Counted from the stretch's first letter, positions 21,695-31,379 are shown. The stretch is 34,202 bases of DNA from MGBC108787 sp964591225 (GCA_964591225.1 CAZQAO010000005.1:1-34202); one strand, 5' to 3'. Numbers and translations: made by a program. Notes: generated by a model from the letters alone, not told the origin.

Positions 21695-24600
21695 TTACTT
21701 TTCTAAATCCTTAACAATCATATCTAATAATGGCACAATATAGTATAAGAAATGTTTATCATTCTTTTTAATAAGTAAAGTAATAATAATTTTTTTATTA
21801 ACATATTTAAAAGCAAAATTAGTATTAATATTATAAGCTTCTAAAAATAATTTATCGCCTTTTAACTTTGTAGATATTTCTGAAGGTATTTCTATTTCAA
21901 TAGCTTTTTCTGTCTCTCGGACTTGCGTTATATTTAATTGTTTAGCTAACTTTTCAAACCATTCTTCATACATATAAATTTCCATATCATCGGTAATTTT
22001 ACCAAAACGATCTATTAAAATAGCTTTCACTTTGTTTAAAGAATCTTCGTTAGAAACACCATTAATTAATTGATGAATTTCAATTTTTACATCTTCATCG
22101 CTTACATATTCATCACTAATATGGGTACTAACATTAATAAGTGATTGCGTTTCAGTATCTTCTTCTACTAAAGTACCATGTAATCGTTTAATTTCTTCAT
22201 CAATCATTTGCATATAAAGTGATATACCAACTGAATCTACAAATCCGGCTTGTTCACTACCTAAAATATCTCCTGCTCCCCGTAAAGATAAATCCCGCAT
22301 GGCAATACGATAACCACTTCCTAGTTCCGTAAAATCTTTGATGGCTTGTAATCGTTTCACTGCAATATCATTTAATACCTTGCTTTTATCATATAATAAA
22401 TAAGCATAGGCAATACGATCACTTCTACCTACTCGGCCTCGCAATTGATACAATTGACTTAAACCAAAATGATCAGCATCATAAATAATTAAAGTATTTG
22501 CATTAGGTATATCAATACCAGTTTCAATAATCGTAGTACAAACTAAAATATCAAATTCTTGATTAACAAATGATTCCATAATATTATCTAGTTCTCTTTT
22601 TGAAAGTTTTCCATGAGCAAACTCTATTCTAGCTTCAGGAATCATCGTTTGCAAACGACTACTAAATTCTTCTATTGTGGCAATCTTGTTATATAAAATA
22701 AATACTTGTCCTTTACGTGCTAATTCTTTATAGATAGCATCTTTAACAATTAAATCATTTTCACTAAGTACATAAGTTTGCACCGGATAACGATTTATCG
22801 GGGGCGTATCAATAATAGATAAATCTCTAAGACCACTCATCGCCATTTTTAAAGTTCTAGGAATCGGGGTAGCAGACAATGTTAAGACATTTACATCTTT
22901 CTTCATATTTTTTATTTTTTCTTTATGGGTAACCCCAAAACGTTGTTCTTCATCAATTACTAACAATCCTAAATCTTTACAAACAATATCATTACTTAAT
23001 AACCGATGGGTTCCAAATAATAAATCTATTTTACCATTTTTTAAATCAGCTAAAATTCTTTTAACCTCTTTACTAGAAGTAAAACGATTTAATAAAGCTA
23101 TTTCGATAGGATAAGATGCAAATCGTTCTAGAGCAGTATTATATTGTTGCTTGGATAAAATAGTAGTTGGACATAAATATAAGACTTGTTTATTATTTAA
23201 AATAGTTTTAAAAATGGCCCGAAAAGCTACTTCCGTTTTGCCAAATCCCACATCACCACATAACAAACGATCCATCGGTACAGGACTACGTAAATCATTT
23301 TGAATTTCTTCAATCGCTCGCAATTGATCTTTGGTTTCTTCATACGTAAATTGGGAAGCAAAAACATCTTCTTCTGGGTAATCTTTATAAGCAATACCTT
23401 TAGTTTGACTCCGAATTGCATATAATCGCATCAGTTCTTCAGAAATATCTTTAATTTTTCTTTGAACTTGTCTTTTCTTTAATTCCCAAGACGTACTATT
23501 TAATTTATTAACCTTAGGTTTTTCCCCATCACGATCCGTATATTTATAAATATTAGTTATTTTTTCCACCGGAATATAGACTTTATCACTTCCGGCATAA
23601 TTAATTTGAATAAAATCTTTTAATAAACCTTGTTGTTTTAAAGTAACAACCCCATTATAAATACCAATACCATGACTACGATGAACCACATAATCACCTA
23701 ATTTTAAATTTTCAATAGAATTTATTTTTTTCCCAATTCTTAAAGTATTTCGATACTTAATAGGTTCATTTTTAACATCTTCAATATCAAATTCAGATAT
23801 AACCATATAATTTTGAAATTGAAACCCTTTATTTAACTTCTGCATTATAATTGTTATGCCATTTACAATAGGATTCATCTTTACTACTGCTCTTGGAAAT
23901 AACTCTAATATTTGCTTTTTTTGACTATCTTTTGATAAACAAAAAACTACTGTTTTCTTATTATTTAGCCACTTAAAAACTTTTTGTTGCAATAAATCAT
24001 AATTAGAACGAAAATTTTCTATTTCGGTTGATTCATAAGTAAAGGTAGGATACTTACTATGAGTTAAATTATTAAGTCGATCTAAAAAGAGAACTTTATT
24101 CGTATGCATATCTTCTAAAGCATACATAAATTGATAGTCTTTATTAATATCACTTGATTGTTTATATTCTAATATATCTTCACTAATCTTTTTATAACCA
24201 GCTTCTATTTGTTCATAATCAAAATAAGCAACAATAGGATTATTTAATAATTCTAATAAACTACTATGTTTATCACTAATTATTTCTTTATAAGGATATA
24301 AGTCTAATTCATTAATGTTTTCTAGGGATAATTGGGTATTCTCATCAAAATAACGAATTGATTCAATTGTATTGCCAAAAAATTCTATGCGTATAGGATG
24401 TTCACTTTCAATAGGAAAAATATCTAAAATAAAGCCTCGTAAGGCATAATACCCGGTAGTGGTTACAATACTATCCCGTTCATAACCATAATTTTCTAAC
24501 TCATTTATTAGAGTATCACGCTCTATAATAGTATCTTTTTTAAGTTTTATAGATTCTAATTGTTCTTCTTTAGGTAGGAATTTTAAATATCCCATTAAAT

Positions 24601-24910
24601 TAGTAACCACAATATGTTTACCTTCGCTAATTAATCGTAAAGTTTCTAATCTTTTTATTTGTAAATCGGGAGATGTTGCTAAAGCAACGGTAGATAAAAA
24701 ATCATCCATCGGAAAAAGAAGCACATCGTTTGTATATGTACTTAATAAGGAATATAATTGATTACTTTCATACAAAGAATTAGTTACAACTAGTAAATTA
24801 TCAGGATACTTATTATAGTAAGCTAATAAATACTGGACACTTAATTCATTAGTTAATCCGGTAATGCGAATATTTTTATCTAAATTAAACTGTTCTGTTA
24901 ACCATTTCAT
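21695..24910 (-). CDS. mfd: Transcription-repair coupling factor
   Basis: A 1071-residue Mfd, slightly shorter than the usual 1150 or so. It removes RNA polymerase stalled at DNA damage and recruits UvrA. Regions seen: UvrB-like N-terminus (about 1-330); RNA polymerase interaction domain near 400-465 (LKLGDYVVHRSHGIGIYNG); translocase with Walker A GDVGFGKT (552-559), DEEQ box (653-656), TLSATPIPRTL and the QLRGRVGR motif; and the C-terminal regulatory domain. It overlaps no neighbour and follows pth by one base, so the two are one transcript. Confidence 0.98.
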   Translation of the reverse strand: MKWLTEQFNLDKNIRITGLTNELSVQYLLAYYNKYPDNLLVVTNSLYESNQLYSLLSTYTNDVLLFPMDDFLSTVALATSPDLQIKRLETLRLISEGKHIVVTNLMGYLKFLPKEEQLESIKLKKDTIIERDTLINELENYGYERDSIVTTTGYYALRGFILDIFPIESEHPIRIEFFGNTIESIRYFDENTQLSLENINELDLYPYKEIISDKHSSLLELLNNPIVAYFDYEQIEAGYKKISEDILEYKQSSDINKDYQFMYALEDMHTNKVLFLDRLNNLTHSKYPTFTYESTEIENFRSNYDLLQQKVFKWLNNKKTVVFCLSKDSQKKQILELFPRAVVKMNPIVNGITIIMQKLNKGFQFQNYMVISEFDIEDVKNEPIKYRNTLRIGKKINSIENLKLGDYVVHRSHGIGIYNGVVTLKQQGLLKDFIQINYAGSDKVYIPVEKITNIYKYTDRDGEKPKVNKLNSTSWELKKRQVQRKIKDISEELMRLYAIRSQTKGIAYKDYPEEDVFASQFTYEETKDQLRAIEEIQNDLRSPVPMDRLLCGDVGFGKTEVAFRAIFKTILNNKQVLYLCPTTILSKQQYNTALERFASYPIEIALLNRFTSSKEVKRILADLKNGKIDLLFGTHRLLSNDIVCKDLGLLVIDEEQRFGVTHKEKIKNMKKDVNVLTLSATPIPRTLKMAMSGLRDLSIIDTPPINRYPVQTYVLSENDLIVKDAIYKELARKGQVFILYNKIATIEEFSSRLQTMIPEARIEFAHGKLSKRELDNIMESFVNQEFDILVCTTIIETGIDIPNANTLIIYDADHFGLSQLYQLRGRVGRSDRIAYAYLLYDKSKVLNDIAVKRLQAIKDFTELGSGYRIAMRDLSLRGAGDILGSEQAGFVDSVGISLYMQMIDEEIKRLHGTLVEEDTETQSLINVSTHISDEYVSDEDVKIEIHQLINGVSNEDSLNKVKAILIDRFGKITDDMEIYMYEEWFEKLAKQLNITQVRETEKAIEIEIPSEISTKLKGDKLFLEAYNINTNFAFKYVNKKIIITLLIKKNDKHFLYYIVPLLDMIVKDLEK

Positions 24911-24911
24911 A

Positions 24912-25466
24912 TTACCCTCTATAATTATATTTACTAACCGTTTTAGCTAAGCCATATTTAATAAAAGATTCGATAATTTGAAAATATAATGGCATAGTAT
25001 CATCTAAATATTTCTGTTCTTCTTTAGAAAATTTTCCTAGTACATAATTAATAGTATCCCCTTTTGTAGCATGAGATATACCAATTTTTAAACGACCAAA
25101 AGCCTCTGTATGCAAAGAGGCAATAATTGATTTAATGCCATTATGTCCCCCCGAAGAACTATTAGTTTTTAGTTTATATTTTTGAAAAGGCAAATCCATA
25201 TCATCTTGAATTACTAATATATCTTCTGGAACAATATCATAGTACTTGGCAGCCAAGGAAACGGAATTACCCGATAAATTCATAAAAGTTTGTGGTTTTA
25301 AAAACAATACTTTTTCATTATCAATGACCTTTATTTGATATAAACCTTCAAATTTTGCTTTCCAATCAGAATTATTTACATAAGCATCTATTATTTTAAA
25401 ACCTACATTATGTCTGGTATTTTCATATTCTGAACCAGGATTTCCTAAACCCACTATCATTTTCAT
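24912..25466 (-). CDS. pth: Peptidyl-tRNA hydrolase
   Basis: A 184-residue Pth, which frees tRNA from peptidyl-tRNA dropped by ribosomes. Seen: IVGLGNPGSEYENTRHNVGF with catalytic His19, FLKPQTFMNLSGNSV, VIQDDMDLPFQKYKLK and SSGGHNGIKSI. Only four bases separate it from the methyltransferase gene upstream. The pth-mfd-spoVT run matches Bacillus, though fin, normally between pth and mfd, is absent. Confidence 0.98.
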   Translation of the reverse strand: MKMIVGLGNPGSEYENTRHNVGFKIIDAYVNNSDWKAKFEGLYQIKVIDNEKVLFLKPQTFMNLSGNSVSLAAKYYDIVPEDILVIQDDMDLPFQKYKLKTNSSSGGHNGIKSIIASLHTEAFGRLKIGISHATKGDTINYVLGKFSKEEQKYLDDTMPLYFQIIESFIKYGLAKTVSKYNYRG

Positions 25467-25470
25467 AACA

Positions 25471-26172
25471 TCACACCCTAAAAATATTTTGATAACTTTT
25501 TTGATCTGTTATATATAACGGTGGTGAAATTTGCACCGCATTTCGTGCCCCTTTGATACATTTTATCAAAACTATATTAGCACTTCTATCATTTTTTGTA
25601 TAAACAAACTGAATTTTTTTAGCCACAAGATTATATTTTTCACATAAATAAAGTATTTCTTCTAATCTACTGGGAAGATGAACTAAATAAAATGTCCCCT
25701 TACTTTTTAAAGAATAAGCTACAACTTTAAATAAATCTTCTAGTGTTAAGGTTATTTCATGACGCGCTATCGCTTTGATTTCATTAGTGTTTTTTAAAGA
25801 AGAATTACTTTTATAATAAGGTGGATTAGCAACAACTATGTCAAAATTATTTCCCGGGAAATAATTTTTAAGGTTTTTAACATTATCACAAATCAGTTTT
25901 ATTTGCTTTTCTTTGTGATTTAAATGAATTGATTCTTGTCCTAATTGATAAATTGGTTCTTGCATTTCAAAGGCAACAATAGGATTTGGATAATAAAAAG
26001 ATAAAATTAGTGAAACCGCTCCATTACCAGCACATAAATCTAATATTTTATCTTGGTTATTCACATTATCCACAAATTCAGCAAGTAAAATTGAATCTAA
26101 GGAAAATTTAAAATATTCCGAATCCTGGGCAATTTTGTAGCCATAATCATATAAATCATTTATGGTTTTCAT
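25471..26172 (-). CDS. tRNA1(Val) (adenine37-N6)-methyltransferase-like protein
   Basis: A 233-residue SAM-dependent methyltransferase with motif I (ILDLCAGNGAVSLIL) and the NPPY catalytic motif of N6-adenine enzymes (VVANPPYYKSN). The start FSLDSILLAEF and the position after ricT match the YabB/TrmN6 group, which modifies the base next to the tRNA-Val anticodon; target identity is inferred. The ATG lies inside the end of ricT (17-base overlap). The stop is TGA, evidence for the standard genetic code. Confidence 0.9.
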   Translation of the reverse strand: MKTINDLYDYGYKIAQDSEYFKFSLDSILLAEFVDNVNNQDKILDLCAGNGAVSLILSFYYPNPIVAFEMQEPIYQLGQESIHLNHKEKQIKLICDNVKNLKNYFPGNNFDIVVANPPYYKSNSSLKNTNEIKAIARHEITLTLEDLFKVVAYSLKSKGTFYLVHLPSRLEEILYLCEKYNLVAKKIQFVYTKNDRSANIVLIKCIKGARNAVQISPPLYITDQKSYQNIFRV

Positions 26173-26944
26173 TGTTTAAATTAATTTCTACAATTTCATT
26201 GCCAGTATCGACTTTAATACAACGTTTTAATATATCTATAGAAACTACTTTTCCTTCCACATTTTCATAGGATACTTTCGCCCCGATATTGGGTAATCCT
26301 TGCCGGGATTCTAAATAACATTCATCTTCGTAAGCTAGACAACACAATAAACGGCCACAACAACCATTAATTTTGGAAGGATTTAAAGCTAAATTTTGAT
26401 TTTTAGCCATATTCATTGTTACTGATTCTAAAGTTTTTAAAAAAGTACTACAACATAACTCTTTTCCACATTGTCCAATGCCACCAATATTACTAGCTTT
26501 ATCGCGAGCCCCTATTTGGCGTAATTCAATCCGAGTATGATACAAACTAGCTAATTTCTTGGTTAACTCACGAAAATCGACTCGTTCCTCGGCCGTAAAT
26601 TGAAACAGAAGTTGCCGCCGATCAAAAGTAAAAGAAGCATTTAAAAACCGCATATCTAAATTTAACTCATTCGCAATTTTTTGAGCATTTTTTATAGCTA
26701 TTTCAGCATCTTTTAAATTTTTTAAATAAGTTTGATAATCGGCTTCGGTGGCCATTCGGATAATTTTTTTTATTTCGGAAAAATCTTTAATTTGGGTATA
26801 ATCGATTTTCTCCACTACTTTTCCATATTGTAAACCTTTTTCGGTTTCCACAATAACGGCATCATCACAAGAAAGCGTTAAATCTTCACCATCAAAATAA
26901 TATACTTTTCCTTTACTATTAAATCTTACACTATAAATATTCAT
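26156..26944 (-). CDS. ricT: RicT (YaaT/PSP1) regulator
   Basis: A 262-residue PSP1-domain protein. In Bacillus RicT works with RicA and RicF as an iron-sulfur complex that promotes mRNA processing by RNase Y and supports sporulation and competence. The cysteines are conserved: GGIGQCGKELCCSTFL and KINGCCGRLLCCLAYE. The start is ATG 26944 (MNIYSVRFNSKGKVYYFDG) behind GGAGGAG. An upstream in-frame start would lie within holB and is less likely. The holB-ricT order matches Bacillus, but yabA is missing. Confidence 0.95.
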   Translation of the reverse strand: MNIYSVRFNSKGKVYYFDGEDLTLSCDDAVIVETEKGLQYGKVVEKIDYTQIKDFSEIKKIIRMATEADYQTYLKNLKDAEIAIKNAQKIANELNLDMRFLNASFTFDRRQLLFQFTAEERVDFRELTKKLASLYHTRIELRQIGARDKASNIGGIGQCGKELCCSTFLKTLESVTMNMAKNQNLALNPSKINGCCGRLLCCLAYEDECYLESRQGLPNIGAKVSYENVEGKVVSIDILKRCIKVDTGNEIVEINLNNENHK

Positions 26945-26945
26945 A

Positions 26946-27767
26946 TTACTCCTCCACCCGAAGTACAAAATCATCTAATAACAAGTTTATATTAACATTA
27001 TAATTGATTTTTTCAAGTATTTCATTAACCAAATATATCCTTTTGATAATATCCTTAGTATTTAATTTTTGCATATCTTTTAAATGTTCGTAATTTAGCT
27101 TACCATCTAATAAATTTAAATAAACAGTTAATATAATTTGAAATAATTCTTTAATTTGATCTCGTTCTAGTTTTTTATCAACAATTTTTTTATTAACAAA
27201 AATACTTTTAGTCTTGACGATTTCGACATCATATAAGTAGGAAATAGCTAATTGTTCTAATTCTTCCGACCAGGTTTCTTTAGGCATATCATAATAAGAT
27301 TTTAAGTAATCACACCTACTTTTAATAGTACTGATAACATTTTCTTTATTATTGGTAATTAAAAAACCTATGGTATTCGGCTCTGGTTCTTCGATAAACT
27401 TAAGCATCGTATTAGCAGAAGCAGCATTTAATTTCTCAGCTTCATTAATAATATAAATATTAAATTTAGCTATATAAGGTTTATGAGCAAATTCCTGTTT
27501 TAAATCTTCTATTTGTTCCTTTTTAATAGCTTGTCCATCGGGATAAATTAAAATTAAAGAAGGTAAAATATGATTATCTACTAAATGACATAAATTACAT
27601 TTTTGACAATTTTCTTGGTATATTTCTGGACAATTAATAATCTTAACTAATTCTAATAAATCTTGCATTAATTGATTTTTATCATTAGTTTCAATTAAAT
27701 AAATATGAGAAAGCCGATTCTCCCGAAATTTACTAATTAATTGTTCAATATTTTTATTTTTAATCAC
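26946..27767 (-). CDS. holB: DNA polymerase III subunit delta'
   Basis: A 273-residue clamp-loader subunit. Seen: an N-terminal AAA+ region with no Walker A Lys (as expected for delta'), a Cys cluster (CPEIYQENCQKCNLC) like the zinc module, NEAEKLNAASANTMLKFIEEP and STIKSRCDYL. It starts with GTG at 27767, with AGGTGA upstream; no in-frame ATG fits. It loads the sliding clamp together with DnaX, also in this window. Confidence 0.93.
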   Translation of the reverse strand: MIKNKNIEQLISKFRENRLSHIYLIETNDKNQLMQDLLELVKIINCPEIYQENCQKCNLCHLVDNHILPSLILIYPDGQAIKKEQIEDLKQEFAHKPYIAKFNIYIINEAEKLNAASANTMLKFIEEPEPNTIGFLITNNKENVISTIKSRCDYLKSYYDMPKETWSEELEQLAISYLYDVEIVKTKSIFVNKKIVDKKLERDQIKELFQIILTVYLNLLDGKLNYEHLKDMQKLNTKDIIKRIYLVNEILEKINYNVNINLLLDDFVLRVEE

Positions 27768-27784
27768 CCATAAATCACCTACTA

Positions 27785-27973
27785 CTACCTAACTATGAAA
27801 AACATTACCACTAAAGATACTAAACCAGGTACCCCTAAAACCGATACTAAAGAAATAGTTAACACATTAATAGGAATTAGTACATCAAAGGAATTTACTA
27901 ATAAATTTAATCCATACAACAATAAAAATGCAAATATAACTCGTTTTACTACTTTCAAAAGTTTTCCCATCAT
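27785..27973 (-). CDS. bofA: BofA-like inhibitor of pro-sigma-K processing
   Basis: A 62-residue protein with two hydrophobic segments (about 9-29 and 35-60). The second carries the BofA-type pattern LIPINVLTISLVSVLGVPGLVSLVV. BofA holds the SpoIVFB protease inactive in the mother-cell membrane. The position directly after recR matches Bacillus. ATG 27973 is chosen because AGGTGA lies five bases upstream. The short sequence makes the call depend partly on synteny. Confidence 0.85.
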   Translation of the reverse strand: MMGKLLKVVKRVIFAFLLLYGLNLLVNSFDVLIPINVLTISLVSVLGVPGLVSLVVMFFIVR

Positions 27974-28013
27974 TAGAATCACCTAATTCATTCTATGAAG
28001 ATAGGAGATATAA

Positions 28014-28616
28014 TTATTCAGAAATTTGTTTGCGATCATCTAAAGCAGTTTGCAAAGTAATCACATCAATGTAGTCAATATCTGCTCCAATAGGGATACC
28101 ATAAGAAAGTCTAGATATTAATACTTTTTTGCCTTCGAAAAGTTTTTTAATAAATAAAGTGGTGGTTTCTCCTTCAATACTTGGTTTTAAAGCTAATATT
28201 AGTTCAGGATTTTCTAACTTTTCTACCCGATCAATTAAACTAGCTAAATTAATATCTTCATAACTAACTCCTTCAGCAGGAGAAATAAGACCATTTAAAA
28301 CATGATATGTTCCTTTATAATTACCAGCTTTTTCGAACGTAAAAACACTTTTATAATCTTCAATAACACATATTAAATTTTGATTTCGCGATTCATCAGC
28401 ACATATTTCACATATTTCTTGATCCGTCAAATGACCACAAATTTTACAAGGATGCAGATCATTTTTGGCAGCTATTAATGAGGTACTAAATTCATTAATT
28501 TGATCACTATCTAAATTCAATGTAGCAAGAGCTAATCTTTCCGCACTTTTTTCTCCTATTCCTGGTAACTTTTTATAGTATTCAATAATATTTTCTAACT
28601 TTTTAGGATAAATCAT
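28014..28616 (-). CDS. recR: Recombination protein RecR
   Basis: A 200-residue RecR, which forms a ring with RecO/RecF to load RecA at gaps. Order: helix-hairpin-helix (KLPGIGEKSAERLAL), four-Cys zinc motif (C57, C60, C69, C72), Toprim domain (ICVIEDYKSVF to EGETTTLFI) and the C-terminal ARGLPVGADLEY-type segment, here SYGIPIGADIDYID. It follows ybaB by two bases. Confidence 0.98.
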   Translation of the reverse strand: MIYPKKLENIIEYYKKLPGIGEKSAERLALATLNLDSDQINEFSTSLIAAKNDLHPCKICGHLTDQEICEICADESRNQNLICVIEDYKSVFTFEKAGNYKGTYHVLNGLISPAEGVSYEDINLASLIDRVEKLENPELILALKPSIEGETTTLFIKKLFEGKKVLISRLSYGIPIGADIDYIDVITLQTALDDRKQISE

Positions 28617-28618
28617 TT

Positions 28619-28915
28619 TTAAAATAAACCACCTAAACCATTACCTACCGAACCTAATTTAGATTCAATTTCTTTATCTATTTTCGTTAAAGCATCTTTA
28701 ACAGCAATTTGGACCATATCTTCTAACATTTCTACATCATCTTGTTCATAAGTTTGGGGAGCTATTTTTATTTTCGTCATTTCCCTTTTGCCATTAAATT
28801 CTACTTCAACTAATTCACTTTTGCCAGTAAATAAGGTTTTATCTATCTCATCTTTTTTCTTTTCAATATCTCGTTGCATTTTTTGTGCTTGAGCCATTAA
28901 ATTTTGCATATTCAT
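28619..28915 (-). CDS. YbaB/EbfC nucleoid-associated protein
   Basis: A 98-residue YbaB/EbfC-family DNA-binding dimer (YaaK in Bacillus). Seen: MNMQNLMAQAQKMQRDIEKK, VEVEFNGKREMTKIKI, EMLEDMVQIAVKDAL and the Gly-rich end GSVGNGLGGLF. It lies between dnaX and recR, the conserved order in most bacteria. Confidence 0.97.
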   Translation of the reverse strand: MNMQNLMAQAQKMQRDIEKKKDEIDKTLFTGKSELVEVEFNGKREMTKIKIAPQTYEQDDVEMLEDMVQIAVKDALTKIDKEIESKLGSVGNGLGGLF

Positions 28916-28933
28916 ATTATTATTCCTTCTTTC

Positions 28934-30717
28934 CTATTCTATCTCTACCTTTTCTCTATCGAATATATCCATTATATCACTAGTTTCAATATCTTTTCCA
29001 CTATCTATTTTATTTTCTGAACTTTTAGGATTATAAACTGGTTCTTCTTCTTTTTGATATTTATAACCATCTTTTAAGTTTTGAACATACTTTTTTTTCG
29101 ATTCTTCCCATTCATCTGCAGAAAAAGCAATAAATTTTATTGGTGTATTATAACTAGTAGTATACAAATTTTCTATCTCTTCTAAATGATGATTAAATAG
29201 TTCCGCACCACTTTTATTAGCATGAACAACTATTTGACTTTCTAAAGAAGCTAAAACCACTTCACAATCAATTACAATAGATTTTATTTCTGACGAACTT
29301 ACGTTTGCTATAAATTCTTGCCATTTATCTTTGGCAGGAAGTAAATATTTTTTATCTGCTAACGCAAAACAATTATTTAAACGTACTTGTTTTAATTTTT
29401 CTAAATATTCGTGATATTCGGTATCGTTTTGATTATCTTCGGCTTTTATTTTTTCAACTTTTGTTTTTTCTTTTTTGGTTTCTACTTTAGGTTGGCTTTC
29501 TTCTTTTATGGTTTCTTCCTTTTTATCACTATTCAAAGGAATCGTCATATTTTCGACAAAAATCATAAATATTAACAAAAAAGGNNNNNNNNNNNNNNNN
29601 NNNNNNNNNNNNNNNNNNNNNNNNNNNNNNNNNNNNNNNNNNNNNNNNNNNNNNNNNNNNNNNNNNNNNNNNNNNNNNNNNNNNTATTCAAAGGAATCGT
29701 CATATTTTCGACAAAAATCATAAATATTAACAAAAAAGGATCAATATTTATATTAATTTTATTTAATAAATCGTTTAATTCAAAGATTATTTGTTTCAAT
29801 TTAGAATAAGCCGCATCATTACCTTGGCCTTTTAATTTTAATGATTCTGCAAATAAGCCATCGACCAATTTTTTAATAAATATTTTATAATCTGCCGTAT
29901 TATTGGTTAAATTAGCAAATATTTCTTTTATTTTAGCATAATTATCTTCTAAAAAAGCTGTGATAATATTTTGAATTTGGACTGAGGATACAGAACCATA
30001 GTTAGCAATAACTGTTTCTAAATTAATAGCATTAGAACTGGTATATAGCTGATTTAAAATACTTAAAGCATCCCGCAATCCTCCATCAGATAAATAAGCT
30101 ATTTCTTCTAAGGCTTCATCAGTAATTGTTATTTTTTCTTTTTGACATATATTTTTTAAATGATTAACTATTTCATTTTGATCAATTTTTTTAAAATCAT
30201 AGCGTTGACACCTAGATAAAATAGTTATAGGAACCTTTTCAATATTGGTAGTAGCTAAAATAAATATGATATGAGCAGGAGGTTCTTCTAAAGTTAATAA
30301 TAAAGCATTAAAGGCACTTTCTGATAACATATGGACTTCATCGATAATATATATCTTATATTTACTAAAAGATGGGGCAATTTTGACATTATTAATAAGT
30401 TCTCTTATTTCATCCACACCATTATTGGAAGCAGCATCAATTTCAATTATGTCAGCATTATGATTCATATTTATACAACTATTACACTTTTCACATGGTT
30501 TACCATCAACCAAATTCTCACAATTAATAGTTTTAGCAAAAATTTTAGCCGTACTTGTTTTTCCTGTTCCTCTAGGTCCAGTAAAAATGTAAGCATGAGC
30601 TAATTGATTATTTATTACTGCATTTTTAAGCATTTGAATAGTATATTTTTGACCTATTACTTCATCAAAATTTTTAGGTCGATATTTTCGATATAGAACC
30701 TTATAATCATTCTCCAT
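28934..30717 (-). CDS. dnaX: DNA polymerase III subunits gamma/tau, interrupted by an artificial gap
   Basis: The motor subunit of the clamp loader. Walker A GPRGTGKT (47-54), zinc Cys 66, 75, 78 and 81, DEVHML (126 onward), LLTLEEPP and the SRC Arg finger are present. The gene is broken by 100 N (29585..29684), but the 55 bases on each side are identical. Removing the N and one copy leaves one frame of 1629 bases, 542 residues, joining LLIFMIFVENMTIPLN directly to SDKKEETIKEE. The C-terminal part is a charged linker and a poorly conserved tau-type domain. It has an extended -10 promoter just upstream. Confidence 0.95.
29530..29739. other. Assembly join: 55-nt duplicated ends around 100 N
   Basis: Bases 29530..29584 and 29685..29739 are the same 55 nt, separated by exactly 100 N. 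This is the signature of two contigs sharing a k-mer-length end that a scaffolder joined with a fixed spacer. It is not a biological repeat. The dnaX frame supports merging the copies. Confidence 0.93.
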
Positions 30718-30735
30718 GTCCCATCACCAATAGAT

Positions 30736-30744
30736 ATTATAGCA
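30736..30744 (-). promoter_or_regulatory. Extended -10 promoter of dnaX
   Basis: TGCTATAAT (30744..30736), 19 bases before the dnaX ATG, which has a GGTGATGG ribosome binding site. No convincing -35. Confidence 0.55.
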
Positions 30745-30758
30745 TAAAGACATAAGCC

Positions 30759-31181
30759 TTACCGCTTATTTTTAAAAAAATTTGATAATAATTGTGGATA
30801 ATCATTCATTGCAGTTTCACTTGATAATTGAATAAAATTACTTTTATTAAAATCATGTTTATATTCAGGTTTATCTAAATAATAGTAAACATTTTTTATT
30901 CTACTTTGTTTAATTACTTCCAGACACATATTGCATGGTTTCAATGAAACATATAGATCACAATCGTTTAGATTCCATCTTTTTAATTTCTTAGCTGCTT
31001 TTTTTATAGCTAAGATTTCGGCATGAGCAGTAATATCATGTAATGATTCTCGTTTATTATAAGCATAACTCAAAATTTTATTTTGATAAGTTATAACTGC
31101 TGAGACAGGTATTTCTTCATTCAAACTAGCTCTCTTAGCTAATTGTAATAATTTTTGTTCAATTTGTTGATTTAAATTCAA
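30759..31181 (-). CDS. tadA: tRNA-specific adenosine deaminase
   Basis: A 140-residue zinc deaminase with HAE (H53, E55) and PCNMC (C83, C86) motifs. It converts the wobble A34 to inosine in tRNA-Arg(ACG). The start is a TTG at 31181 with AAGGAGAG six bases upstream. It follows the SRP RNA and precedes dnaX. A cytidine deaminase-like relative is possible, but the place next to dnaX and the SRP RNA fits TadA. Confidence 0.93.
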   Translation of the reverse strand: MNLNQQIEQKLLQLAKRASLNEEIPVSAVITYQNKILSYAYNKRESLHDITAHAEILAIKKAAKKLKRWNLNDCDLYVSLKPCNMCLEVIKQSRIKNVYYYLDKPEYKHDFNKSNFIQLSSETAMNDYPQLLSNFFKNKR

Positions 31182-31205
31182 TTAAATCTCTCCTTAATTA
31201 AAAAA

Positions 31206-31277
31206 GTGCACACGATTAGAGACTGATATGGCTGCTGTTTTCCAACTCTGACCAAGTTACAATATAACCGTTGCACG
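31206..31277 (-). ncRNA. ffs: Signal recognition particle RNA (small 4.5S type)
   Basis: The conserved domain IV is clear: TTGGTCAG on the 5' side, GTT-GGAA-AAC tetraloop stem, CAGCAGCC on the 3' side, which binds the M domain of Ffh. The ends pair as GTGCA with TGCAC, then ACG with CGT and GTTA with TAAT. A T-run (31205..31200) follows as terminator. About 72 nt, so the short form without an Alu domain. It lies before tadA; in Bacillus it lies between tadA and dnaX. Confidence 0.92.
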
Positions 31278-31283
31278 TTTTAA

Positions 31284-31292
31284 ATATTAACA
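31284..31292 (-). promoter_or_regulatory. Candidate SRP RNA promoter
   Basis: TGTTAATAT, an extended -10-like element, seven bases before the predicted RNA start. The -35 is unclear. Confidence 0.45.
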
Positions 31293-31314
31293 TTTTCTTC
31301 TTAAAAAAACAATA

Positions 31315-31330
31315 TGTTCCACGTGGAACA
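31315..31330. promoter_or_regulatory. parS site, variant
   Basis: TGTTCCACGTGGAACA, a perfect 16-bp palindrome differing from the Bacillus parS consensus at one symmetric position. It should bind ParB/Spo0J for chromosome segregation. Confidence 0.85.
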
Positions 31331-31363
31331 TATATGTTTTACTATTTTAATTATTATTTTTGA

Positions 31364-31379
31364 TGTTTCACGTGAAACA
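31364..31379. promoter_or_regulatory. parS site, consensus
   Basis: TGTTTCACGTGAAACA, identical to the Bacillus Spo0J consensus palindrome. It lies 33 bases from the first site. Confidence 0.93.

Noticed and set aside
27795..27986. Plus-strand 63-codon frame over bofA
   Set aside because: Antisense to bofA; its composition is the complement of a hydrophobic gene.
29475..29723. Plus-strand frame running through the N stretch
   Set aside because: It exists only because N bases are read as open codons.
29530..29739. Direct repeat or insertion target duplication in dnaX
   Set aside because: Exact 55-nt copies flanking exactly 100 N fit an assembly overlap, and the collapsed frame restores dnaX.
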